Shown here one piece after another: positions 38,916-53,066 of a DNA stretch of 64,000 nucleotides. Location: positions 83,948,001-84,012,000 of the forward strand of contig OZ231126.1 of the NCBI GenBank assembly GCA_965153355.1, written 5' to 3'. The notes under the pieces were generated by a model. That model made no database searches. It was not told the DNA's origin and saw only the letters and a list, made by a program, of their open reading frames with translations. Each line of letters starts with the position of its first letter. Position 1 is the first letter of the stretch. A program made the position numbers and the translations under genes. The DNA comes from Flaccisagitta enflata (Eukaryota; Chaetognatha; Sagittoidea; Aphragmophora).

Positions 38916-39411
38916 TGTTAAAGTACTTGATGACTTGTACTTTCAAGGATAATAATATACGTTATGTCTCAATTATTAATAGCTCTCAGATAGGTAGCGT
39001 TATACAAATCTTAACCAGTTAGAGGCAATGAGTAATACCAGTATCAGATTCACAAGAAGGTATTTAATAGGTAACAGAATATTCGCAGGAGAAACAGACA
39101 ATTTAATGAATTAATGCAATGCCCTTAATAATAGATTAACTTACATTGCTGGAGCTGGCGTAATCCTACTAAAACTTGCGGAGAGGAAAAGATCTCTCCT
39201 AAAGGTCTCTTTAGCTTATATATCTTACAATATTGTTTTGGGATCTAATAACAAACTGTTTCTCATATCCTGGATGAAAGACCACAATCATATCAATATT
39301 CTTGGGTTCATTATTCCAACTTATTCAAATATCTTGTTTTAATTTCATATTGGAATTTACCATGACAATAAAGTTACGTTTCTAGTTTATTTGTCATTTT
39401 ATATTTCTACA
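38916..39411 (-). repeat. LTR, left copy
   Basis: 496 bp, TG...CA ends. It contains ATATAAAATG near the end that would be the 5' start in minus orientation. It differs from the right copy only at 39063. Confidence 0.9.
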
Positions 39412-39426
39412 TCACCCTGCTTTATG
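39412..39426 (-). other. Putative polypurine tract
   Basis: On the minus strand AAAGCAGGGTGA abuts the left LTR (TGTAGAAAT...). It is mostly purine, as expected for the plus-strand primer of LTR elements, but includes a C and a T. Confidence 0.4.
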
Positions 39427-42060
39427 TAAAAGTACTTCAATTTTTATCTAAAATTGAAATACTTTTAATCAAGAAAATAATGACATAGGAAATTAAAACT
39501 TCAACTGAATTATTACAATAATTATCATAAAACAAAAAAACGTCTTTCTAATTGCCTAATTTTTGTGTGAAATATTTTCTCTTCAGATAGTATATGAATT
39601 CTAAAACTAATTCTTTACGCAACCTTTCATAGGAACAATATCCTCACCTACCCTTTTATGACAGTTCACCTTAAGCATGAATTAATGAATAGAAAGCAAA
39701 GTGTAACACCATATAAATGCAATGCACAATTAACAATACAATTACAATTTAATTGAAAATTAACGGTTGTCTTTTGTTCTTGTCGATATCACCGGCACTG
39801 CATTCAATAGAACACGATAACGTTGGTGGGTGAGTGTCAGTGAGTGCCAGTGTTCGTGATACATTTTTTGTTTTTCTTTCTGAAGTATGTAACCAAATTG
39901 TTTAAGAGTGTAACTATTGCTTATCAAATAGTTTTTGAAAGGTCAAAGATATGACAAATCTTTACACTGTACCATTTTAGTGTTTGTTTTTTTTTTTTTC
40001 CAGTTGGGATGCTATAAGAATTCTTTCTTTAGAATTCTTTCTTTTTCGTTACTGACCTTTCCTGTCAGTTCACATTTTTGAGTTTTTAATTTCTTTTGAC
40101 TTAGAGATATTTTCCATTTTTCTCGTTTTGCCAATATTGGTGAAGTGGCAGCAGGGGAATCGGGTCAATGTGGGTCACCCCCATGTCGTGTTGTATGGGT
40201 GCAGAATGTTATAAGTGATAATCTTCTGTTGTGGTGGTTAAAATGCAATTGATGTGATATTATGAGTGATGCTGTGTGATGCTGTGTTCATTGAAAATCG
40301 ATTCTCCAAGTTCTTTTTCTTTTCTTTGTCCTTTGTCTATGTCTTTGCCAGTGTCAACAATTTTTATCACAAACGGCACGGTATACATCCATAAATTCTA
40401 AAAATTGAATTATCACTACAAACAACTTGGGTAAAGTGAGATATATTGTTCCATTTGTCAAACATTTTTGATTCGTCAATTCTGTCTCTCAATGCCTACC
40501 TTATTTCTCTCCCCTCTGGAGAGGTCTGTCTGTCAGTCAAATTCCCCCAGCAGTGTTGGAAATGTCCATCAGTATGTTTTTGTATTTCTATAAGCTTTGT
40601 TAGGCTGTTTGTCTGCCTCCTTCCCAAACAATGACGCAGTCTGTCAGTATGTCTTTTCCTATCACCCCTTTGTCTGTCTGTCAGTAAAATGTCTGGCCCA
40701 TTGTACATTAAGTTTAAATCAATGTTTTAATGTCCATTGTGGTCAGACTATAAAAAGGGCCAATATTCCATTTTTCAACTCAATTGTAACTCACTTGTTA
40801 TGTCACTGCCTCACTTAATTGTCCATCAGTCTGTCAGGTATTATAATCCAATTACACCAGACTACCTGTTTTGAATACCTTTACATAGTTTGCTGAAGTT
40901 TTCTTTATGAAGTCCAACCTTTTTTATATCACTCCAACCATCCACCAAAAAAAACTTCAGCAAACTATCATTCAATTCTCCAACTCTGTCCTCCATCATC
41001 GGACAGACAAATAACCAAAACGACATACAGGCAATAAAACTTTCAAAATGAACCTCGACTCTTGGGCATCCATCCCCAACTCTCAACAACAAAGGAAAAA
41101 ACCATGCCTTCCAAACGACCAAGCGATGGATAGACGGACCAACTGATTGACCAACGGGCGATCCACTGATCTACAAAATGGAGTCACACAACATGCTACA
41201 AACACTACTAAAAAATATGTACCTGTTCTCATGGAACAAGACAAAGTAAATCTCCAAACACTAATATAATTTCACATGTTCTGAAAAGAATTCTTTAAGC
41301 CTTTACCGTAGCTTATAATCCATTACTCCATGTTTGGGGACTTATACGGATATCAGTTTTAGCAGACGAACAGATAGACCCAAAATCTGTAGAGTCGTGA
41401 ATTCACTAGTAGAAACCCAAAAACAATAGCTATTCCTTCAGATAAGCATTCTCGGCCAATAATCACCTTCAAGTGGCCTACCATCAAGCTTACCAAGTTC
41501 AACCGGCCAGACTCGTCTCACCTACCCACATCTTCCGCCAAAATACTTCAAAAGAAAAATGTTCAAAAGAAAAATAAAACTCTTATTACTCACATCTTTA
41601 GAAGCCCAAAAGAATTTATTTTTTCTTTTTCTTCAAAATACTTCTGGAATTCCCCAGATTTCCTGAAATACTCCAAAATTCTCTAAAATCCTTTATAACT
41701 TTCAAATTTTTTTTTTTTTCAAAACTTATCTAAAATTTTTAAAAGTGACAAGAATTTTCAAAAAAACTAACTGCTAACACCTTCAGCATCTATCTGATGA
41801 AAATAATTATCTCCAAATTAAATCACCAAGACAAATCATCAATCCCAAAAACAAAACTAAGTCCAAAAATTGCACTGGTCTTGGGCTGACCGGAAACCCC
41901 TATTTTTCAGCCCAATACATGAAACCAGCCCGGCTTTCACAATTGGGAAAAGTCACGATTCCCATGAACAAAGCCAGATACATCGCAATCCAGTCACGGA
42001 TAGTTGGGTAATAAAATGCACATTTTTCAAAATGGAATTACCAACGAACAAACTAACCTA
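39427..42060. other. LTR element interior, left part
   Basis: Non-coding. The plus strand is T-rich to about 40860 and A-rich beyond it. 41958-42000 holds a decayed HT end (AAAGCCAGATACATCGCAAT). 40496-40708 has GTCTGTC-type text. I see no convincing gene. Confidence 0.5.
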
Positions 42061-42069
42061 AATGTCATT

Positions 42070-42860
42070 CTAAGGTCAACTATCATGTGAAGGCCAACCA
42101 TCAATTAAATGGCACTATTATCGTTAAAGGTCAACTAACATTGTTGAAGGTCAACTATATTGTGGAAGGTCAACTAACATCATCAAAAGTCAATCAACAT
42201 CGTTAAAAGTCAATCAGCATCTTTAAAGGTCAATCATCTCGTTAAAAGTCAATTAACATTGTTAAAGGTCAATCATCTCATTAGTAGTCAATCAACAAAT
42301 TATAGGTCACTGAAGCCTTATAGGTCACTTACCCCTTTTATCATAGCCCAGAATAGTCAAAATTCAGCCAAAATAGCAAAATTTAACAAAAAAATAGTTC
42401 AAATTTAGCCATAATATCAAAATTTAACCTAAAATAGCCAAAAGTAGCCTAATTTGGTAAATTTTGTCATAAACAGCTAAAATTAGTTTATTTTGGCCCA
42501 TAATAGCATAATTGAATCCTAAATGCCAAAATTATCATAAATGGCAAATCAAGTTAAAGAAAGCTAAAAATTCGCCAAAACATCAACATTCAATAATTAT
42601 AGCTAAAATCAGTCAAATTAACAAAATTTAACCAAAATTAGTTAAAATCAGCTAGAATATGAGAGTCAACCAAAATTAGCCAATTTCAGCCCATTTAAGA
42701 AACATTGACCTAAATCGTCTAAAATCAGCCAAAACTTTAAAAATACTAACCAAGTTGAAATATCAAATATTGACTAAAATTAACCAAATTCAACCAAAAC
42801 TGTAAAATATGATTAGAATTACTAAAAAAATATCTAAAACAGTAATGTCTTGTTCAACCA
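42070..42860 (+). repeat. Degenerate AAAGGTCAACT and AGCCAAAATT repeats
   Basis: 42070-42330 is ~24-bp AAAGGTCAACTAACATCGTT-type text. 42340-42860 is AAAATAGCCAAAATTTAACC-type text. Both recall the minisatellites inside the expanded HT element at 30296-31750, read on the other strand. Confidence 0.6.
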
Positions 42861-42987
42861 TAGTCAAAAAAGTCAAAATATACAATTTACACCAAATTTC
42901 CACATATTTGCCATAAACATGACACTAACAAATTCGACCCCAACATCCCATCTAGATCCATCTCCCCCCACAGGGAATCGCTTTAAA

Positions 42988-43660
42988 TCAGACCATCAAA
43001 AAAATTTTTGACACTGTCAAGGCAAAACTTGAACAATTCCTCAGCACTGGTGGCTTCTTTTTATACCCCGTTACCTCATCCCTTGTTTCCTTCCCTAAAT
43101 ATGCAAATTCAGGTTCAATAACAGATAATTCCCTTTCCCTTGCCAATCTTACCATATCTGTTTCATCATGGATATTGACAAGGCCTAACTGAGATAAATT
43201 TCCATTCTTTTTCTCAACGTTGCGGACCCATGGTCCTGATTCATTTTCTAACCTAACACCTTCGCCCTTCTTACAACCTAGAGGCATTGGACACCCCTTC
43301 AGTGCCTCCACCGCGCCCCCACTCGGCAGGCCGGTACTTCCAATTATAGTCTGCCGGCCGTTCAGACGGCCCGTACCTGTATGCTGAAGGGCTGAGGATA
43401 CAGGCCCGGGTCCCAATTGACCAATGCTCCAATTGGCGCACAGACTCGCTCCCCCGTCAGCTTCCACCGCTGACGAAGGGGCGGTTTCCCCTATATCAGC
43501 CATTCCCAGTCTATCGGGGGAGATATGAGGGGGACCTATCCATTCCGCTTCAGGGATTTATGCCAGCACTCCCCGTTTATTCTCTATGAATATCCATTTT
43601 AGCATATCACGTTCTCCTGCGAACACAACTGCCCCACCCCAGCTCAATTCCCATATCCCT
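42988..43660 (-). pseudogene. Coding remnant inside the LTR element
   Basis: Reading leftwards from 43660, a frame continues to 42988 with one internal stop (near 43554). It is clearly more GC-rich and protein-like than its surroundings. The upstream part has GIWELSWGGAVVFAGERDML; after the stop it includes IPEAEWIGPPHISPDRLG and then the 171-codon ATG frame starting MADIGETAPSSAVEADGG. The first piece weakly resembles the start of a retroelement RNase H fold (D-x-x-G ... WGGAV), but this is a guess. It may be the last trace of the element's own gag-pol, on the strand expected from the primer-site evidence. Confidence 0.45.
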
Positions 43661-46550
43661 TTTGCATCAAAAAAATTTTATGGCACCTGATGGTCTTTAA
43701 TTAACATCATTTGCATTCCAGGCATCACATTTCAAACACAAATGTTCATTCACCATCTTGATAAAGTATCATATGATAGGCCATTACATACAACACTCAA
43801 TCAAAAAGGAAATGATCGCAATCTACTACTGTAGGAAACTTATTTCATAAACATAACAACACACGTTAAACAACACCACATCCTCAATAATTTTTGAAAC
43901 AACAACTTTGGACTCAAACAAAATCCAACCTTTGAGACAAAACTTATGAGGCCGTGAGATTCCTTCATGATCTGAATTCCGAAACCATTATCCTGGCAAA
44001 CATCCAACCATGACCACAAATTCTTCTCCCAACATACCACGTAATCATACAAGCCAATTACCAACGTGTGCTCCCAATAATGACACACTGAAAAACTGCA
44101 TGGAAAACTACACCCACCGTCAATCACAACAACCAAGCATAACCATCCAACATTCATATCTCATTCTTGTGCTTACACTTTCTCCTCAAATATATTTTTT
44201 TCATATAAATTCATCTATATATAAAAAAATTAATACATCTCCTAACATATATGCATAATACTAGTTTCTTACCTATTACTATGAACAATACAATATAATG
44301 ATACATAGAGGTGACAACACAAGAGACAGCAGCAAAAAATCATCTGGAATGCATATGGTTAGGTTAAATTGGTTATAATTGTTAATTTTGGTTAAATTGA
44401 TCAAAAACAGACAAAATAGACAAATGTTGCCCACCTTCCAGAAATTCTTTTGACAACCATACTTAGTAGTCATAAAATATATATGAAATAAACCAATATT
44501 CATACAAAACTTTCTAACCCTAAATGATATAGAAAGAATATAACTAATATATATGAAAAAGAAACACAATCACATTTGTAAACAACATCTGAAGTTGAAT
44601 AAATCTAAAGTATCTAGAACAAAAAATCTAATACCAAAAGAATCTTCATCCCATGGCCACCCTTAAAATTTTAATCAAACAATACATACCATACTATAAG
44701 CGACATAAATTTACATCAACTCAGGACATAAGTATAAGAATGAATGTGTATCATCACTCGATCATACAAAGCGTCATAATCGGTACTCTCAACAGAAACA
44801 CTTTCAACATCGAAACACAATCGGACGACCAAGCTCACGCTCCCAACCACAGCGCGATGACGACGACGACGACAACAACTACGACAATGACGACGACGAC
44901 AACGACCATGACAAACGACGACGATAACAACGGCGACAGTGATGACAACCACGACAACTACGGCATGGATTAGGATTAGAATGGTGATTACGATGATGAC
45001 GCACATTCATAATGCAATTATGATGAGCATTGCAATATCGACAAACTCACAACTAACTGACCAACAGACCGATGGACCAACCAACCAATGGGTGAACATG
45101 GCCCACCAACAGATGCGAGGACGCATCCGAAAGACTGCACCACAAATCACACAATCAAACTTCACACTCAATCATTCGTGCTTTTCATAATCTGATACAA
45201 TATCTCTGTATTCTAGTTCCCCAGTCCCAGTCCCATGTTCAAACACACGGACACACCTTCCACACATATCACCGACTACAACCCATGACATGTCATCCAA
45301 TCTATGACGTCATATACAACCTCGTCATGCGAACAGGCCATTACTATGTCGGCACCAAAAATATGCCACTTAAAATCCAAACGTACCAGCCCAAATACAA
45401 TTGGGCATGTCCATCCACCTATCATAAATAACTGACTCACTCACTAAACTTGAATTTTCAAAATCTGATATATCCACATCTCTCATTTTATCTCCAAAAT
45501 TGGGCTATCAAAAAAAAAAAAATCTAAAGATCAAAATCTACAGTTAAACTAAAAAAATTAGCAGCTGAGCAACATTTCTGTGACTCAGATGGTAAAATTT
45601 AGTTCAATGATAAAAAAATGATTACGGCTGTATCCAACAGACATATAAAATGTCCAAAAATAGCAAGAAACCGACACATAGGCAAACCAACCAACGTACC
45701 AACGGACCGACCCAAAAGCCATACATAGAGCTGCGTTACATGCAACTAAATATATGACAAAATACAGCGCGACCATGACATAATGGCACTAAAAATATAT
45801 CCTCCAACCTGACCACTCCACGTCACCGTCCACGCGTCACAAACACGTGACTAAAGAACATGACAACCAACGTGGCACCCAACACATACAGGCAGTTTCC
45901 ACAATAAGCTAGACCGATGGAAAATAGGCGACTGAATCCGTTAACATCGATAAAAATGTCATAGTTCCATAATAGTTGCATCAAATAGCCTGAAAAATGA
46001 GCCTTATGCTCGGATTTTAATACTCTCTTAGATCATATGAAAAAAAAATATTCTTCTACTTAAAATGTGTCCAACATGTAAATCTTATCATAATCAGAGT
46101 AACATAAGAGTAACAGGGTGTCAACATATTAGGTCACTCTCTTACAAAAATCACTAGAAAAATCATCAGCCAGAATTGACATTGCAAGTAATCTAGGTTA
46201 CATCTGTACTTAAGGAAAAAAATTTTCCATAATATCTAAGATATTGCCATTTCAAAAATAGTATATTACGATATGTCAAAATCAAGCACATTCAACGAAT
46301 AATTAAGAAAAATATGGGTTTGACACAATCTGTCACTGTCACTGTCTGTCCCTCACTGTCTCATCCTCTGTCCATCACTTGGTCTAATTTCCTCTGCCTG
46401 TACTTACCTGTCTGTAATTTTCTGTTTGTACTTTTCTGTCTGTACTTCTGTCTGTACTTCTGTATGTTTACCGGTCTCATCTCTGTCTCTCAATTCTCAT
46501 TCTATCCCTCTTTGTCGATTGATCTTTCTTTCTGTCCATCTCTGTGTAAT
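43661..46550. other. LTR element interior, middle part
   Basis: AT-rich with ACGACGACAACGAC triplet text (44865-44965). There is a decayed HT element in minus orientation (ACCAACGTACCAACGGACCG and a broken hairpin GAGCTGCGTTACATGCAACT, 45690-45750). A copy of the 33.5-kb repeat (AGTAACAGGGTGTCAACATA) lies at 46085-46260. No supported gene. Confidence 0.5.
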
Positions 46551-46552
46551 TA

Positions 46553-46849
<297 letters not shown>

Positions 46850-49800
46850 TAGTTTCGATCCCTCTTGTACGTCCGTTCGTCTGAGTCTGCCCCTGTCTCT
46901 GTAGCTGTCCCTCAGCCTATCCCTGTTCGTCAATATTTTTCTTTTTGAATTTCTAAACTCAAGTCAATTTCTCAAGAAGACTCTTTTATAGCTTTCAGTG
47001 CCAGATAAACACTTCCAGGACGCACATCATCAGCAAAAAAGATATAGACGGATCAACCGAAAACCTGTCAACAAACAAACCAACCAACCAACCAACCAAC
47101 TTGGAGGCATGTGCAGCCGCATGTAGAAAACAGAAACTTAAACGAATAACTTACGTGATCATACCCGACTTGTCCCTAAAACGACAATTACAACAACGAC
47201 AACAATGATGATGTGGAAGACGACGACGACAACGACGGCACTGACGTCGTTGACGACAATGGTAAAACGACAAAAATGATCATGTAACGATGACGATGAC
47301 GACATTTATCGAGGTTGGCATTCACGCAAATACATGCCCTCTCTCTTATAGTCGAATAAATGAGCGAACGAACAAAGGAATGAATGAATTAATGAACAAA
47401 TCTTCCTTTAAGCGCCATAGTCGAACTGACCAACCAATCATTCGACCAACCAACCGACGGACAGAGCCTTTCATATAGATACTACAAAAAACAAATACAA
47501 AAATTCAAAACACGGGCTCCAAATTGAAAATCTTTCTCCAAAATTAAAACACATTGAAGGGTACCAGACAGATCCTTATGCACCTAGAATACACATAACA
47601 TTTCCATACATACAATACATTTCTTCCTGATCTATATAGACATACCATATGATATTGACAAAATATTTCATAAACAGGAACAGAAATACAAATACAAAAC
47701 ATTTATGATACATAAAACAATGAAAAAGATTTTTTTTTTTTTTTTTTTTTAAATTTCAAGTATTTAAGTATTCTATTTTTTTTTTTCCAAAACAAATACA
47801 ATTTCCAAAGAAAACTAAAAGACCATAATAGTTCCAAGCTACACTTGCTAATCAACTCACTTACAATTAATGATGACTTATTAATTTGACTTAATTACAC
47901 ACCTATCAAACTCAAAAAAAACGTTTTCAATTTATTCCTGTTTCTAACACAATTTTGTTTGCTACAAAACAACATTTTATTCAGAACATCAACTATAACT
48001 CTTGAATATTTTTATCTCATTTCTATTTTGAATTAAAATCCCTGAAAATTTCTTTCATTAAATACAAATCTCCTTCATTCTGGAATCTCGTCTTATGATC
48101 GATTATGTTTAGCAGGGAAAAGACGAGCAAAAAAATACAAACATCCAAGCTATAGACATTAATTTTTTTCTTCTCTTCCAGTAGGGTGTTTCAAAATATC
48201 CGTAAAACTATACAATAACTCAATGTATGATAAAATTGTTATATAGTCTTACAATATTATAGATAAAGCAATATGTTTTGATATCAATAGAAAGCTTATA
48301 AGATACTGATACTAATCATGTCACACTTTAGATATACACTGATATAACAATGAAGATGTTATTTCATAACAATAACTTAGGACTAAGGACTCATGACTAA
48401 GAAACAACTACACACAAACAAACAGAACAACTAGACTGTCAGTGCAAACAAATGGACATCCAAACCATAGACACAAAAATCCTTCCTAGTAAGGTGCTTC
48501 ATAATAAATGTTTTTTTTCTTTAACCAAAATATAATTGACTCAATTAGTCATACATATCAATATATATATATATAATATATACATCAAAACACATTTGAC
48601 TTGATAATTATACATACCAATGAAAATAATCAACTCACTACTTTAGCTCAGAGAAGTCCACATGGTAAGGAAATAAAACAATAAGATAGAATTCAACAAA
48701 ATATAGAAAAACACAATATCTGCAAAACTCATACTTATCTTAATATGATCAGACTAATCATATTCAATATATAAATACATTACACATGATATACATGATC
48801 GAATCAAAATATATAATATATGAGATGTGTAACAATTCTTACAAAAAAAAAAAAAAAGAGACTCATACAACTATCAAAATCAAAACACACATCTTAGGAA
48901 ATTTTAAATTTTAAAGTGTAAGCTTCCACTACATACATATACATACCTAAAATACGGCTCTTTGAAACTATGAAATTTCCTTAGGTATATATATTTTTTT
49001 TTTTCAATGTATCATATCCCTTCTATTTTAGAAAATACATATACAATACATATACAATACATATAAATATACAATACATACACAAAGCATGTAATATGAT
49101 ATATATCATAAGTTCATTAAAATACAATACAAAACCTAAATTTGATATGCTTCCCATTTCGGGACACCCTATCACTTGGCAAAACTCACCCGCGCGCATT
49201 TCCAAGACCACAGAAACGGAAGAACATAAAATCCTTCTTACTTTTCTCTTCCTCATATCTCCTTACAATTCACAAATTTTAGAAAATTTCGAAAACGGAG
49301 GGAAACGCTGGAAATACGCTTGTGATAAAACTTTACTAGATAGCTAATCAGATAAACACACGGACCGATTGATGGACTGACATATGGACTGACAGATGGA
49401 CTGACAAATGGACCGACCGCCGACGGACCAACAAACTCATCAGCATATGAGTCTGATAGTAATGGCCCTCAGAGATGCGCAGACCCACAAAAATATCGAA
49501 ATAACATTAGGCAGACTGACTGACAAACGACTTCCTTTCCCAAAAGGAATCTGAAAAAGGCAGTCTACACTCCAAGTTTTTCCTCTACCATTCAGAGACA
49601 TAAAAAACGCGATAAAAAAGCCTTTAAAACACTTTGATATGGATGGGTGGACCGACGGACCAACCAGCAGACCGACCAAAAAAAGTGACTAAAAAAGTGC
49701 TTGAAGAGTTGCTCAAACACCCTTTTAAATAACTGAAAAACGTGTTAATCACCTTTTCACAAATTAGTAACAGATGGACCGACGGACAGACCAATCGACC

Positions 49801-50862
49801 GGAAGGTGGCTTAATGAGTCGCACAGCACGCAACAAAAAATCGACGATCGAAGAGAATCGATGAAAACTGATGATTGAGCTAGACTAAATTGAGAAGAAA
49901 TCCAGAAGGAGCCGTTATCATACAATGGAGAAAATTGCGAAAAAAAATAAAATCAGCGATTTCAGTCCTATCAACTGACCAGCAGACAGACGAACAAGGC
50001 AAGATACAAAGTGTAATGCCATCCTTTAATCGGACAAATGGCCAGGCGGCCACACACTCATGAGGACAGAAAATATAGTCAACAAGGACAGACGGATGGA
50101 CAGATGGACCAAATTGGACCATCATACCCACCACCAAACACGGTGACGGACGAGGAATTCGAAAAAAAAAAAAAAAAAAAAAAAACTGAAGTGAGGACTT
50201 TGCCTCATTCAATGAAATTAAACAAAAGCCTGATTTCAGCGAGAATGTAAAATTCGATTCCCAAATACTATTTGGGACAAATAATTTACCCACATACTAT
50301 CATGAACATAAACAGTTTCCAGAATAAAGATATCATTAAAATATCATAAACAAATCACAAAATCCTGCCAACCAAGCTGAACTACTAGTTCAAGACAGTC
50401 AACTACATAAACAAAATACCAAGTCAAGGCACTCAACTATACAAGCAAAGAACCACAGCCCACATATTTAATATCCAGCACTCTTTTTTTTTTCAAACAA
50501 TTTCTTCCTCATAAGAAACACAATTGATCACATGTCATCACATGTTACATAACCTGTCATAGCAAAGAATCTCAACAAAAACATACCAATTCAACAAAAC
50601 CAAACACATACATATTTTGTTTCTAACATCTTAGTCTTAATCATTATACAAAATTATCTTATATAAAACCTTACAAATAGAAAACTATTGATGCCATTTT
50701 TTTTTTTTTTTTTTTTTTTACCCGGAAAGTGGAATGCACAAATCAACGGGATCGTCGCTAAGTTTCTATACCATCCTATCGCCATGAATTTTTTTTTTCA
50801 ACAAAAATTCTCTAACCCTACCCCAATATCATCCCCACCCCCTTATGAAAATGATACTGTTT
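46850..50862. other. LTR element interior, right part
   Basis: A-rich. Decayed HT pieces occur at 47430-47490, 49360-49440 and 49480-49830 (ATAAAAAACGCGATAAAAAA matches HT copies at 21865 and 23340). Homopolymer A or T runs at 47740, 50161 and 50698, and AT-rich ACATATACAATACATAT repeats at 49035-49080. No gene supported. Confidence 0.5.
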
Positions 50863-50882
50863 AAAGCACCGCAATGCCGCCA
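50863..50882 (-). other. Putative tRNA primer binding site
   Basis: On the minus strand the 20 bases directly inside the right LTR are TGGCGGCATTGCGGTGCTTT. They begin with TGG, the complement of the CCA tail of tRNAs, with no spacer. The matching tRNA was not identified. Confidence 0.55.
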
Positions 50883-51378
50883 TGTTAAAGTACTTGATGA
50901 CTTGTACTTTCAAGGATAATAATATACGTTATGTCTCAATTATTAATAGCTCTCAGATAGGTAGCGTTATACAAATCTTAACCAGTTAGAGGCAATGAGT
51001 AATACCAGTATCAGATTCACAAGAAGGTACTTAATAGGTAACAGAATATTCGCAGGAGAAACAGACAATTTAATGAATTAATGCAATGCCCTTAATAATA
51101 GATTAACTTACATTGCTGGAGCTGGCGTAATCCTACTAAAACTTGCGGAGAGGAAAAGATCTCTCCTAAAGGTCTCTTTAGCTTATATATCTTACAATAT
51201 TGTTTTGGGATCTAATAACAAACTGTTTCTCATATCCTGGATGAAAGACCACAATCATATCAATATTCTTGGGTTCATTATTCCAACTTATTCAAATATC
51301 TTGTTTTAATTTCATATTGGAATTTACCATGACAATAAAGTTACGTTTCTAGTTTATTTGTCATTTTATATTTCTACA
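50883..51378 (-). repeat. LTR, right copy
   Basis: Matches 38916-39411 at 495 of 496 positions; the difference is C at 51030. It is the 5' LTR if the element is on the minus strand. Flanked on the right by the GCGG target duplication and LINE coding sequence. Confidence 0.9.
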
Positions 51379-51382
51379 GCGG

Positions 51383-52449
51383 ACGCCGATGACGAAGGTG
51401 AAGTAGAATCGGCACAAACCACCGATGGTGCAGACGCAGGACGGCAGAAGCTCGATAAGACAAGGAAACTCCCGCCACCAGTTAAAGCGAGGTCCGGGGA
51501 AACCGACGAAACGCCGCCGCCGCCGCCTTCAAGGAGCGGGGCACCGACGATTTCTGAAACGATAGAGCCAGCTCCACAACTCGGCGCCAACACCGCGACC
51601 ACGGCCGCCGCCGCCGACGCCGCCGCCGCCTCAAACGTTCTCAAAACGCCCCGACGTCGCATGATACTTCCTCCTACGTCCATGCGCCTCCGCACTCGAC
51701 CCGGAAGATGCAATACGGGGGAAACTCCTGACGCCGATCGAGACGCTGCGGCGCCGCAATCAAACGAAGCGGCCGCACCCAACTTGGACGACAACAAAGA
51801 TGCGGAAAAGCCAGAAATTAAATCGGAAGACCGAGGCGCAACAAAGGGAACGATTAGAAATGCATTCAGATCGCTCATCGCCCATCCATCGTCGTCGGAT
51901 GCCGCCCACGAAGACACACGCCCATTCCTGGAGCCGACGATCGCAGTGCCATCAACGAGCCAACGCGCGACGTCGTCGACGAGCCGTATGCGGGGGGCCC
52001 AACCTCTGGTTCCTTACGATACAACAGATAACTCCAGCTCCGGAAGCTCTCGTGCAGCACGTCCACACGCGAAGAAGCCAGATAAGGACAAAAATTACGC
52101 ATCCTGGCTCATGAACGCGCGAGAAACCACCCTTGCAACGGAGGTCAAAGTCACGGTCAACATTCCTCCCTCATCAACCAAAGATCGCATCGAAGAATGG
52201 CTCCTTGACGAGAAGGAGCCCCCGAAAAGAAGGAAACGTCGACAGCGCAAAAGAGCAGAGGGGAGAAACACTTGTCGAGACTTTGATATCAATAACAAAG
52301 ATACGGACGACTCGGAGGAAGACGACGACGAACGCGATCCGTGGCGTGTACGAAAGCATCAGTCGCGATGGATGATGGCTCAGCAAGTTGAAGGAGACGC
52401 TCAAAGAAACATGCGTAAAGGAAGCCCTCGCCATGCAAAATCGTTCTAG
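51383..52449 (+). CDS. LINE downstream ORF, 3' part
   Basis: This is the continuation of the ORF ending at 38915: the two pieces total 2,346 nt, an exact multiple of three, ending at TAG near 52447-52449. The apparent ATG at 51358 lies in the LTR and is not a real start. The segment is Pro/Ala-rich at first (PPPPPSRSG; an Ala run AAAADAAAAS) and becomes charged and basic at the end (PPKRRKRRQRKRAEGR, DDSEEDDDERDPW). No domain recognised. Its role may be RNA binding in trans (inference from the basic composition). It is followed by the LINE 3' UTR. A 183-codon minus-strand frame over it is a shadow of the GC-rich codons. Confidence 0.6.
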
Positions 52450-53066
52450 AATAATAAAGGCGCAGGGGCCCACCAGTGAAAGGTGGGGCTCCCCCCGTGG
52501 AAGAATTGGGGAGTTAGTGCTAGTAACTTCTTCCTGCTGCCTAGAATCAATCTTTTCAAGTTATACTCCACTACTAAAACGCGATCAAAGCTCTTCCTGT
52601 CTATAACACTACGGTCATCAACTGCCGCTTAAATCAATGTACGAACTGAAGCACCTGACAGCCGCAGGAACTAAGTTCAAGGGGATGATTGCCCCATCGT
52701 ACTAACTATCAACACCTAAACGCAAGAGAGTGCCTTTGTTACCTTATTACCTTGTTCGTTACCTATTTGAAAACGTGATGTCTATGATCAGCCTAAGGGC
52801 TCTAACGGTACCGCGGTTACATTCCCTAAATACGAACGTACTTGTTTGTTTGCTTACGCTCCCCTCGATGCCCCATCGCCGCTAGATTAGCTAAACCGTC
52901 CAGATTATAGCATAGTGTGCATTTTATTTATCTCTACGTACAAGGAAACGTACGAGTACGAGTACGAGTAAGTTTTTGTTCTGCGATTTGGTCTATATTG
53001 AACTAATGCAAACTCGTTTGTCATTTCTCAATAAAAGTTCTAAATTTCAAATTTCAAATTTCAAAG
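52450..53066 (+). other. LINE 3' UTR and repeated tail
   Basis: After the ORF stop: unique sequence, a TACGAG x3 run (52949-52968), AATAAA at 53030-53035, then AAATTTC x3 ending near 53066. Short tandem tails of this kind are common on LINEs that lack a simple poly-A. Confidence 0.55.

Noticed and set aside
38296-38946. 216-residue minus-strand ORF opposite the LINE downstream ORF
   Set aside because: It is a shadow of GC-rich codons on the plus strand and runs into the LTR.
51366-51917. 183-residue minus-strand Ser/Ala ORF
   Set aside because: It is a shadow of the restored LINE ORF, starting right at the LTR junction.
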